Source: a virus
Length of the DNA stretch: 38,284 bases
Strand: one strand, 5' to 3'
Virus record (IMG/VR): IMGVR_UViG_3300029787_000132
Span: 1 to 38,284 of that record
Below are positions 31,050-38,284 of the stretch, piece after piece. The notes beneath the pieces were generated by a model. The model searched no databases, had not been told where the DNA came from, and worked only from the letters and a program-made list of their open reading frames with translations. The translations under genes and the position numbers were made by a program. Within the stretch, counting starts at the first letter, position 1, and each line of letters begins with the position of its first letter.

Positions 31050-31492
31050 ACATAGACAAGTTGAGGACAGAGATTGCAGAGGACGAAGGCTGCAAATACG
31101 AAATATATTTAGACCATCTCCACCTACCAACTTTTGGAATTGGCCATCTTATTACCAAGGACGACGAGGAGTACGATCAGCCTGTAGGCACAGTGATTGA
31201 GCAGGAAAGAGTGCAGAAAGTGTTTAACCTTGATATGGCTGTGACCGTAGACGAGTGCAAAGTTCTGTATCCAGACTTTGATGATTTACCCGAGGACTGT
31301 CAGCATATCATCTGCAACATGATGTTTAATATGGGAAGACCTCGTCTCTCCAAATTCAAGGGTATGAAGGCTGGTGTTGATGCTAGGAATTGGAACAAGG
31401 CTGCGGACGAGATGGTCGATTCGAGGTGGTACACACAAGTCCCAAATCGTGCTAGAAGATTAGTGAGCAGAATGCGGGCGCTATCGGAGTAG
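31046..31492 (+). CDS. T4-type lysozyme endolysin (GH24)
   Basis: This is a muramidase that breaks the glycan strands of peptidoglycan at lysis. The T4 lysozyme catalytic triad is present in order: E14 in EDEGCK, D23 in YLD, and T29 in LPTFGIGHLIT. A substrate-cleft and lobe region follows with MMFNMGRPRLSKF (about 91-103), and the C-terminus has WNKAADEMVDSRWYTQVPNR and RARRLVSRM. At 148 residues it is close to the 164 of T4 lysozyme. There is no signal peptide, so it needs the holin to reach the wall. The start is a GTG at 31046 overlapping the previous stop. This is the clearest enzyme in the window after terminase. Confidence 0.94.
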   Translation: MNIDKLRTEIAEDEGCKYEIYLDHLHLPTFGIGHLITKDDEEYDQPVGTVIEQERVQKVFNLDMAVTVDECKVLYPDFDDLPEDCQHIICNMMFNMGRPRLSKFKGMKAGVDARNWNKAADEMVDSRWYTQVPNRARRLVSRMRALSE

Positions 31493-31501
31493 GAGACTGG
31501 C

Positions 31502-32530
31502 ATGGCTTTACCACTATTATTGGGATTGGGCGGATCGGCGCTAGGTGCCGCTGGCATGTTGGGTGGTTTAGGTGCCTTGGGCGCTGGGGCCATCGGATCT
31601 GGCCTTGGGTCTCTTGCTCAAGGCGATGATCTTGGCACAGCCATAAGCACAGGCATGATGTCTTATTTTGGCGGCAAGGCTCTTGGTGGATTGTTTGGCG
31701 GCGCTGGCGGCGCTGCTGGCGCTCAGGGCGCTGCCGTTGCCCCATCTGCTAGTGATCTCGCCGTGGGGGCTGGTCAAGGGGCGCAAGGATTGGGTTCTGG
31801 CATTCCTTTAGACCCCGGCATGATGGCTGGAAATACAGGCGCGTCCGTTGCAAGCGAAGCAGCTAAATCAAGTATATTATCTGACCCAACAGTGGGCATG
31901 ACGTTCAAAGAGTCCCTGCCTTACGCGGGGTCTGCTTCAGGGCTTGGGGCATTAGCAGCGCCAAAATTTCCAGAAATAAAGAAAAAAGAGTACCCAGACA
32001 TACCGGAAAATCTGGGTGAAAAGAGAGATATGAAAAGCCCTCTATCTGACTTTAGGCCCGGCCTTGATCCAGAGTTCAGGTATTTTGCAGAGGGTGGTGA
32101 GGTGCAGCGGCCAAATGATAAACAGATTATCGGCGATGCTGTAGACGCCATTCAAGGCACTCACCCTGACCCTAAAGGGGCGTTGGGGCTATTTGTTGCT
32201 ACATATGGCGACGATGCTCTAAGAGATTTGGTTGCGCGTGTCCGCAGTGGCGAGTTTGAAGAAAACTCAGGGGTTACAGAGGGTATGGTTGAGGGCGTGG
32301 GTGATGGCATGGATGACATGATCCCAGCCACGCTTGAGGGAGAGCAAGATGTTGTTCTGTCTGACGGAGAGTTTATCGTTCCGGCTGATGTTGTAAGTGG
32401 CCTTGGCAACGGGTCAACTGATGCTGGAGCAGAGTCTCTATATGACATGATGGACAGGGTCAGAGAGATGAGAACAGGCATGGCAGAGCAGCCTGATCAG
32501 GTTCCGCAGGGTATGATGCTCCCAGCATGA
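31502..32530 (+). CDS. Gly/Ala-rich internal virion protein (342 aa)
   Basis: The first 75 residues are a very Gly/Ala/Leu-rich hydrophobic sequence (LPLLLGLGGSALGAAGMLGG) with glycine-spaced helices, like membrane-inserting segments of ejection proteins. A linker and a charged middle follow. The C-terminal part has ATLEGEQDVVLSDGEFIVPA and SGLGNGSTDAGAESLYDMMD, blocks recurrent in marine phage internal proteins. There is no catalytic motif. It begins a five-gene run (to 38284) with overlapping ends, which resembles the internal-core region of podoviruses. It may help form the pore for genome entry; this is inference from composition and position. Confidence 0.76.
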   Translation: MALPLLLGLGGSALGAAGMLGGLGALGAGAIGSGLGSLAQGDDLGTAISTGMMSYFGGKALGGLFGGAGGAAGAQGAAVAPSASDLAVGAGQGAQGLGSGIPLDPGMMAGNTGASVASEAAKSSILSDPTVGMTFKESLPYAGSASGLGALAAPKFPEIKKKEYPDIPENLGEKRDMKSPLSDFRPGLDPEFRYFAEGGEVQRPNDKQIIGDAVDAIQGTHPDPKGALGLFVATYGDDALRDLVARVRSGEFEENSGVTEGMVEGVGDGMDDMIPATLEGEQDVVLSDGEFIVPADVVSGLGNGSTDAGAESLYDMMDRVREMRTGMAEQPDQVPQGMMLPA

Positions 32531-32946
32531 TGATTACAGCGGTCCCTATTGAGGGAGTGGACATTGTCTGGGAGGATGCAAAAAAGGTTCTTCATAAGTC
32601 GGTAGAAACATCGGCTGGCAAGTTTGAGGTGGAAGATTTAAGACAAGAGTTGAAGGCAGGACAGTTAGTGCTTTGGCTGGTAATGGATGGGAGCGAGGTT
32701 TTGGCAGCTTTGACCAGCAGAGTTATAGAATATCCCGGCAGAAGAGCGATGGCACTAGATTGGGTTGGCGGGAAACACATGAGGAAGTGGTTACCCTTGG
32801 TCCTAAATACGTTACAGAGATACGCCACAGATTGTGGCTGCAAGCACATAGAAGGCTATGGGAGAAAAGCGTGGGGCAGAATCCTACAGAAGTATGGATG
32901 GCAGCCTGAATACATAGCGTACAGGATGGAGTTAAATAATGGGTAA
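32527..32946 (+). CDS. GNAT-fold-like protein among internal virion genes (139 aa)
   Basis: This 139-residue protein follows the strand-helix order of a GNAT acetyltransferase fold: WLVMDGSEVLAALTSRVIEY (about 50-69), RAMALDWVGGKHMRKWLPLV (about 73-92), and CKHIEGYGRKAWGRILQKYG (about 104-123). The last corresponds to the region where GNAT enzymes have a helix before the final strand. T7 gp13, a virion-assembly protein, is of this kind, so the match with the surrounding genes suggests a similar structural rather than enzymatic role. The acetyl-CoA loop (Q/R-x-x-G-x-G/A) is not clearly present. It overlaps both neighbours (4 and 8 bases). Confidence 0.75.
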   Translation: MMITAVPIEGVDIVWEDAKKVLHKSVETSAGKFEVEDLRQELKAGQLVLWLVMDGSEVLAALTSRVIEYPGRRAMALDWVGGKHMRKWLPLVLNTLQRYATDCGCKHIEGYGRKAWGRILQKYGWQPEYIAYRMELNNG

Positions 32947-33826
32947 GGGCAGGTCATCGGTTCCAGCAGAACAGACCATTACACAAACAAATCTCCCGCC
33001 ATATATCGAACCCTATGTCAAAAGAATACTTAATAGGGGTGAGGGTATCTCCAATCAGCCATACGAGGCTTACGAAGGCCAGCGTATAGCTGAAGACGCC
33101 TCAGATGTTATCGCAGGCAGAGATAAAGCAAGGCAAATTGCCGGCTCAGGTATCGAAGGGCTTGCTGAAGCCATGTCTAGGGCTGAAGCAGGGGCTGGAT
33201 TCGATGCTGGTAAATTCGACGCCGCCACTGCTGGTGAATATATGTCTCCATTTATGCAAAAGGTGGTGGATGTCCAAAAAGAAAGAGCGATTCTGGACGC
33301 GCAGAGGGCGGGGGCAGATAGAGCCGCGCAAGCTGTACAAGCTGGGGCGTTTGGCGGCAGCAGAGCCGCAGTTCAAGAGGGTCTCGCGGATGAGGCGCTC
33401 AGTAGGCAGCTTGCAGAAATACAGGCATCGGGGCAGCAGCAGGCATTTGAACAGGCACAGCAACAGTTTGAGAGAGATAGATCAGCACGAGCGGACGCAG
33501 AGAGGATAGGTCTAGGCGCGGCGGAACTTCTGGCTGGGTTGGGCGGTCAGGGGAGAGCCAGCGATGTAGAGAGCGCCAAGCTCTTGGAGACCATAGGCAA
33601 GGATGAAGAGGCCAAAGATCAAGCTAGCATCGATATGGCCTATGAAGATTTTATTCGTCAGAGAGACTTTGACAAAGAGCAGTTGATGTTCTTGTCGGCT
33701 CTAGCAAGGGGCATCCCTGTAACCCCATCAACAGAGCTTCAAAAGTTCCAGAACGTCAATCCTTTGCAACAAATGCTTGGAACGGGTATATCGGCACTTG
33801 GTTTGTATAAGGGGCTGGGCGGCTAA
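32939..33826 (+). CDS. Helical internal virion protein (295 aa)
   Basis: This is a mainly helical, charged 295-residue protein. Blocks that I associate with marine phage internal proteins include LPPYIEPYVKRILNRGEGIS (about 19-38), GEYMSPFMQKVVDVQKERAI (about 98-117), and AGAFGGSRAAVQEGLADEAL (about 134-153). A long Gln/Ala/Arg-rich coiled coil follows (about 150-190), and the end is LQQMLGTGISALGLYKGLGG, which resembles a membrane-associating helix. No enzyme motif is seen. It probably packs in the head or portal channel and is ejected with the larger proteins after it. Overlaps on both sides indicate coupled translation. Confidence 0.75.
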   Translation: MGKGRSSVPAEQTITQTNLPPYIEPYVKRILNRGEGISNQPYEAYEGQRIAEDASDVIAGRDKARQIAGSGIEGLAEAMSRAEAGAGFDAGKFDAATAGEYMSPFMQKVVDVQKERAILDAQRAGADRAAQAVQAGAFGGSRAAVQEGLADEALSRQLAEIQASGQQQAFEQAQQQFERDRSARADAERIGLGAAELLAGLGGQGRASDVESAKLLETIGKDEEAKDQASIDMAYEDFIRQRDFDKEQLMFLSALARGIPVTPSTELQKFQNVNPLQQMLGTGISALGLYKGLGG

Positions 33827-35973
33827 TGAACATTATCGATATACAAGACCAGCTAAAGAACTTCTCAGAGCAACAGCTTATTTCAGAGATGCAGATGCCA
33901 TCGGGTTCTGCGCCTCAATTTCTTGTGTTGAGCGAGATCAAGCGTCGTAAGCGTGTCCGTGATGATTTTACAAAGCGTGAGGCCGCACAGCAACCTACTG
34001 TAGCGCAAGAGGCCGTTGCGTCCGCTGGCGTTCCTCAGAGTGGAATTGCGGGAATGGCAGAGGCCATGGCACCAAAAAGTACCATGGTACAAAAAGATAT
34101 GAGGTCTGGTGGCCTTATGCAGTTTGGTTCAGAAATACAAAGAGGTCTCGCCGAGAAGGCACAAAACGAACAAATAGAGCCATTTTTAGACGAAGTAGAA
34201 CAGATGGCTCAGACAGAGTTTGGCGTTGATTCTGCTTCATTTGGCGCTGGCATGAGGCCAATGCCAACTAATATTAGGCCCATGACTCCCTCTGCTGGGC
34301 TGGCCGCTCTCAACCCCTTTGGGGCCACAAAGACGGGTGGCAAGGGCGGGGCGATGCTGGGCATGAATCGGATGGCCACCCTACGCGCTCAATCGAATCC
34401 TGTTACAGAGCCTCAGGTTATGCCCTCCCCAGTTCAAAAGTATGATGAGGGCGGTGTTGTAAGGGCCAGCATTGGGGCATTTTTTAATCCTGATGGAACG
34501 CCCACAGAGGCCGGTATCAGAGCCTTAATAGCTCAGGAGAGTGGTGGCGATCCCAAAGCAAGGGGTTCTCTTGACGAGGTGGGCATTGGTCAAATTCGCC
34601 CCAGCACGGCACTGATGCCGGGGTATGGAGTTCAGTCAATGTTTCCTGAGATTGCTGCAAAGATCGGCGAGGGCAAAGAATACGCCACAGCCGATGATGC
34701 GTATCTTGCAAACAAGGATCTGATCGATGCGGGACTTGAAGATGTAGATATGTCCACAAGATTTTCTAAGGATTATCTCACTGCCATGAGCAAGCAGTTT
34801 CCCAGTGATCCTAACCGTGCTTTGGCCGCTTACAATGTTGGACCGGGTACTGCTGCTGAATTAGAAAATCCAGCTGAGTTTGATTATGTGACAAGCGTTC
34901 TGGGCCGCATGGGTGATGGCTCTGATGAGCCGGGAATCATATCCAAGGTCGCATCAGCAATTAACCCCATAAGCACGGCTCAGGCACAGGGCGTCGGGTC
35001 TTCTTTAACTTCGCCGACCATGATGTTCGACGATGACGTTGAAGATGTTGACCCGACAAGAGAATTGAGAGGTGGCCGCAAAAGGAGGAGAGATGGTGAG
35101 ACAGTATTGACTGAAGATGACCGGGGCGAAATGAGCGTTGCGGATAGTTTTCAGGTAATACAGGACGCCATGGATAGCGGCGAACTGCCTGAGCCAGCGG
35201 GTGGTGAGGGTGTGTTGGCAGGTAGAAATGTACCTAGAGAGGCACCTCCTGAGAAAGTTGTTCTTGAAGAAGAAGATTTGGCCGATCCGGTCATTATGCA
35301 GTTCAGTGAGCTTTCTCCCGGCCAGCAAAGGCAATACTCCAAGAATAGGAGCGTCCCCGGCGTTGATCTCGTGATTGACGACAGGGAAATGAGTCCGATA
35401 GCTGACTTCGTTATGGGTGCCACTGGTGCTTCTGATGATGAAGATACAGTCGAAGATCCAGCCGCTCCACCGACCACGCCGGAACCTGAAGCACAGCCAG
35501 AGAGAAAAGGTACAGATGATGGCTCTACGCCTCAAACTGGGCTTGCAAAAGAAATAGCAGACCTTAGGGCAAAGCTGGAGAAGGACAGAGAAACTGACAA
35601 GTATCTGGCTCTGGCGCAAGCTGGCCTAGCCCTCATGTCGTCTAAAGAGCCTACGCTTCTTGGTGCAGCAGGAGAGGCTGGCATAAGCGGACTAACGGCA
35701 TTCCGTGAAGCACAAGACAGATATCAAGAGGGTGTGGTTGATCTGATCAACGCTAAGGCAAAGCTGCAAAAGAAATCAGGATCAGGATCTGAATTTACAG
35801 CGAATCAGATGCTGCAACGGGCTAGTGATTTGAGAAAGCAAATAGCTGACGGCATGGGGAGTGAAGAGGACAATATTAGAAACGCCTTCTTAGCCGACAT
35901 GTTGGAGCAAAGAGCATTCGGCATGGTCGGGGCTGGCGGCTTGGGCGCGTTTGATGTAGCCACTCAGGAGTAG
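33826..35973 (+). CDS. Internal virion protein with lytic transglycosylase domain (715 aa)
   Basis: This is a virion protein likely to open the wall locally during entry. A soluble lytic transglycosylase (SLT) domain occupies about residues 228-365. It has the catalytic glutamate E238 in IAQESGGDP, then GIGQIRPSTALMPGYG (about 252-267) and AAYNVGPGTA (about 334-343) with YVTSVL closing the domain. These match the ES, GxxQ and AYNxG motifs of family-1 transglycosylases. The region before is low-complexity. After it come acidic, Pro/Glu-rich linkers and a charged coiled coil (about 575-640). Size and place parallel the SLT-bearing internal protein of T7-like phages, though sequence order differs. 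It overlaps the preceding stop by one base. Confidence 0.88.
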   Translation: MNIIDIQDQLKNFSEQQLISEMQMPSGSAPQFLVLSEIKRRKRVRDDFTKREAAQQPTVAQEAVASAGVPQSGIAGMAEAMAPKSTMVQKDMRSGGLMQFGSEIQRGLAEKAQNEQIEPFLDEVEQMAQTEFGVDSASFGAGMRPMPTNIRPMTPSAGLAALNPFGATKTGGKGGAMLGMNRMATLRAQSNPVTEPQVMPSPVQKYDEGGVVRASIGAFFNPDGTPTEAGIRALIAQESGGDPKARGSLDEVGIGQIRPSTALMPGYGVQSMFPEIAAKIGEGKEYATADDAYLANKDLIDAGLEDVDMSTRFSKDYLTAMSKQFPSDPNRALAAYNVGPGTAAELENPAEFDYVTSVLGRMGDGSDEPGIISKVASAINPISTAQAQGVGSSLTSPTMMFDDDVEDVDPTRELRGGRKRRRDGETVLTEDDRGEMSVADSFQVIQDAMDSGELPEPAGGEGVLAGRNVPREAPPEKVVLEEEDLADPVIMQFSELSPGQQRQYSKNRSVPGVDLVIDDREMSPIADFVMGATGASDDEDTVEDPAAPPTTPEPEAQPERKGTDDGSTPQTGLAKEIADLRAKLEKDRETDKYLALAQAGLALMSSKEPTLLGAAGEAGISGLTAFREAQDRYQEGVVDLINAKAKLQKKSGSGSEFTANQMLQRASDLRKQIADGMGSEEDNIRNAFLADMLEQRAFGMVGAGGLGAFDVATQE

Positions 35974-35975
35974 AC

Positions 35976-38284
35976 ATGCCTATTACATACGTCCAAGGGC
36001 AGTCGGGCAAGGTTTACCCGTTTAACATATCTGGCCTATCTCCAAATCAAACAGAACAACAAAAAATAAACGAAGTCCTCATTGGTCTTGGTGACACCTC
36101 TGCTGCCCCTGTGGCTCAAGAAGAAGAGGCTGGAATCGTATCCGGCGCCATAGGTCAGGCATTCGGCAGGGGCGTAGACACCTTGCAACTTGGCTTTGGC
36201 TCTGCGCTTGAGGGCCTTGGCAAGACAACTGGCCTTGGGTTCTTGGAAGAGTTCGGCGAAGACGTTGTCGAAACAAACAAGAAACAACTTGCCGAGTCAG
36301 AGCAATACGCCACAAGGCTTGATGATGTCAAAGACATCGGCAGCGGCTTAGACTTTTTCGGACAGACACTAGCAGAACAAGCCCCACAGCTTGGCTCAAC
36401 CATCGGAGGCAGCGTTGTTGGTGCAAAAATAGGTGCTGCCGGTGGCCCGATAGGCGTTGTCGTTGGCGGCATAGCTGGTGGTCTGGCTGCAAACCTGCCC
36501 TTCTTCTATGGCATGAACCGCGAGGCTCAAAAAGATGAGAGTGGCGTTGTTCAAAGCGAGGGTGTTGCCGCACTTACCGCAATACCACAAGCGTCTCTTG
36601 ATTTCATAGCAGATAGAATTGTTGTTGGCTCTTTGCTGACGCCAGCCCTCGTAAGAGGAGGGGGCCTTTTTACAAGGGGAGTAAAGGGCGTTGGTGTAGG
36701 TGCCGTGGTGGAAGCGCCAACAGAAGTCGGCCAGCAAGTCTTAGAGCGGATGCAGGCTGGCCAAGACATATTAAGTGAAGAGGCCATAGATCAATACATA
36801 GAGGTTGCCGTTGCTGCTGGTCTTGTTGGTGGAACTGTAAGGGGTACAACACAGGCTTTTGATAATTTCGACAAGAAACAAGAAATACAAAAGAAAGAAC
36901 AACTTGAAAAAGACCTGTCAGATCTACGCTCAGAGGTTCACCGTAACGCTGCTTTAGGTCAGAGAAGGCTGAAAGAAGGTGAAGAAGCTCAGGCTGATCT
37001 GGACAAGATAGCAAACGAGGGCATGACCCTTGAGCAGCAAGAGCAGAAGAGGCAGCAAGAGCTTGAGAAAATAACCTCTGGAGAGGTCGCTTACCCGGTA
37101 AACAAGCTGGATGAATCTGCCCAAAGGACCATTAGGGCGGCGAGAGCAAGAACCTCTCCCAACAGATTTGCTGTGCAAAGCCCTACTATCACACCATCAG
37201 AGTTGCGGAGCCTGAGACTTGACTCGCTTGCTGATGCCGTGGAGCAGAGCCAGAAGGGCGCTGTAGACTCCAAGCCAGCATCTCATGCCACCACCAAGCG
37301 CAAGTTCAATCAGAAGCAGTACGATGATGCCGTTCAAAAGGTCATCGATGACGGCAAGGCTGACATAGACACCATTCAGTCTGCCGCAAAGGACGACAAT
37401 GGCGATGCGGTAGCGCCTAGCGTTGCCGAAGACATTAGGGACGAGATGATCGCCAACAGGGTCATTCGTCAGGCAGAACCGAATGTTTATGTCCCTCTCA
37501 CCGACCAAGAGATACAAGATGATGCTGCGGCACCCTTGAGAAGAATTGTGTCTCAAGAGCAGAAGCGTCTAGAGAGGCTGAGAAAAGAAAAAGAAAAGCA
37601 GATAGAGCGTGAAGAAAAGCTCAAGAAAAACTGGAAGGCGACCCCAAAGCAGGAGCAGCAGCTTACAGAGAGCAAGGCTCGTGGCGACGAGATTGACGCT
37701 GCCATCAGGGCGTCTGAGGCAAGGGCGATTGGCCTTCAGCGTCAGGTAAACACCATAGAGTCCAGAACTGGTGCGAAGGGCGCTCTTGATCAGCAGCAAT
37801 ACACACAAGAACAGGCCAACGCTGCACTAGAAACATCAAGGCTTGCGTCCGTTGTCGAGCAGACACAGGAATACAAGGCAAAGAACGAGCAGCTTGGCAG
37901 GCAGTTGGCTCAAGACCTGAAGAAGCTGGTTGGCGTTGATGTTGATTTGTCCATCGATCCAAAGGTCATAGAGACACCTCCGGGTCTGGTCGTAGAAGGT
38001 CAATACGATTCCAGCAAAAAGCTGATTGCTCTTGCCATGAGCGTCTATGACGTTGGCCTTACAGAACAACAGAGGCTAGCGAAGCTGAGGGGCGTCCTCA
38101 ATCACGAAGTCATACACGCCCTCAGAGACATCGGTTTGTTTACGCAGACAGAGTACGACTCTCTGGTCGCTGCCGCATCGAAGAGAAAATATACGGTAGT
38201 ACAAAATGGCACTAACGTCGAAAGAGACTACACGTTTGTAGACAGGGCGCAGCGCATCAATCAGAAGAAGCCAGAGGAGAGCTT
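35976..38284 (+). CDS. Giant internal virion protein with HExxH motif, partial at window end
   Basis: The open frame begins with an ATG at 35976, six bases after AGGAG, and runs open for 769 codons to the edge, so the C-terminus is missing. The front (about 1-90) is mixed. It is followed by Gly/Ala-rich hydrophobic segments (about 129-172, GGSVVGAKIGAAGGPIGVVV and on) and others near 205-290. From about 300 to 640 lie long charged coiled coils (KEKQIEREEKLKK). Near the end, residues 710-714 read HEVIH in LNHEVIHALRD, a zinc metallopeptidase HExxH signature. It may be an ejection protein with a protease for itself or for host proteins. The third zinc ligand cannot be placed with confidence in the visible part. 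Confidence 0.85.
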   Translation, partial: MPITYVQGQSGKVYPFNISGLSPNQTEQQKINEVLIGLGDTSAAPVAQEEEAGIVSGAIGQAFGRGVDTLQLGFGSALEGLGKTTGLGFLEEFGEDVVETNKKQLAESEQYATRLDDVKDIGSGLDFFGQTLAEQAPQLGSTIGGSVVGAKIGAAGGPIGVVVGGIAGGLAANLPFFYGMNREAQKDESGVVQSEGVAALTAIPQASLDFIADRIVVGSLLTPALVRGGGLFTRGVKGVGVGAVVEAPTEVGQQVLERMQAGQDILSEEAIDQYIEVAVAAGLVGGTVRGTTQAFDNFDKKQEIQKKEQLEKDLSDLRSEVHRNAALGQRRLKEGEEAQADLDKIANEGMTLEQQEQKRQQELEKITSGEVAYPVNKLDESAQRTIRAARARTSPNRFAVQSPTITPSELRSLRLDSLADAVEQSQKGAVDSKPASHATTKRKFNQKQYDDAVQKVIDDGKADIDTIQSAAKDDNGDAVAPSVAEDIRDEMIANRVIRQAEPNVYVPLTDQEIQDDAAAPLRRIVSQEQKRLERLRKEKEKQIEREEKLKKNWKATPKQEQQLTESKARGDEIDAAIRASEARAIGLQRQVNTIESRTGAKGALDQQQYTQEQANAALETSRLASVVEQTQEYKAKNEQLGRQLAQDLKKLVGVDVDLSIDPKVIETPPGLVVEGQYDSSKKLIALAMSVYDVGLTEQQRLAKLRGVLNHEVIHALRDIGLFTQTEYDSLVAAASKRKYTVVQNGTNVERDYTFVDRAQRINQKKPEES

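Overview
The window is a block of late genes from a tailed double-stranded DNA phage. Every supported gene is on the + strand, with short gaps and many ATGA or GTGA overlaps. The portal, neck and stabilisation proteins look P22-like, and there is a set of large internal virion proteins with muralytic and protease motifs. That combination suggests a short-tailed (podovirus-like) particle. Many of the small gene families here (lysine-rich mini-proteins, LamG/SPRY tail proteins, phage GroES, an EF-hand membrane protein) are ones I associate with marine phages. A marine bacterial host is therefore likely, but nothing in the sequence names it. No integrase, replication or repressor gene is present, so lifestyle cannot be judged.

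Layout. 1-486: a leader with a palindrome, a 61-aa zinc-ribbon gene, and three back-to-back hairpins. 487-8215: packaging and head genes: a small membrane-anchored protein, large terminase, portal, small helical protein, GroES-like co-chaperonin, scaffold-like protein, two accessory head proteins and the major capsid protein. 8216-8406: a non-coding gap with a second copy of the palindrome and two terminator hairpins facing opposite ways. 8407-14665: decoration-like proteins, a cluster of very basic mini-proteins interleaved with small membrane proteins, a P22 gp4-like neck protein, a LysM protein with Lys/Gly repeats, and further connector proteins. 14678-29594: tail and host-recognition genes. 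These include an AT-richer fibre gene, a protein with permuted MAM-like halves, a 949-aa fibre with about forty 20-residue repeats, a LamG/SPRY tail protein with duplicated modules, and a P22 gp10-like stabilisation protein. 29610-31492: lysis genes (EF-hand membrane protein, 3TM holin-like protein, T4-type lysozyme), with one gene of unknown role among them. 31502-38284: internal virion or ejection genes, including a GNAT-like protein, an SLT transglycosylase protein, and an open-ended giant protein with an HExxH motif.

How the genes fit together. Terminase fills the head through the portal. The scaffold and GroES-like protein probably help capsid assembly, neck and gp10-like proteins close the vertex, and the fibre genes bind the host. 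The internal proteins would be ejected ahead of the DNA to cut peptidoglycan and carry it across the envelope. The holin-like proteins and the lysozyme release progeny.

The most unusual signals are a TTGTAC-N4-GTACAA palindrome found at four gene borders, the hairpin array before the terminase, the exact 60-nt repeat fibre with its tryptophan-repeat tip, and the permuted MAM-like protein.
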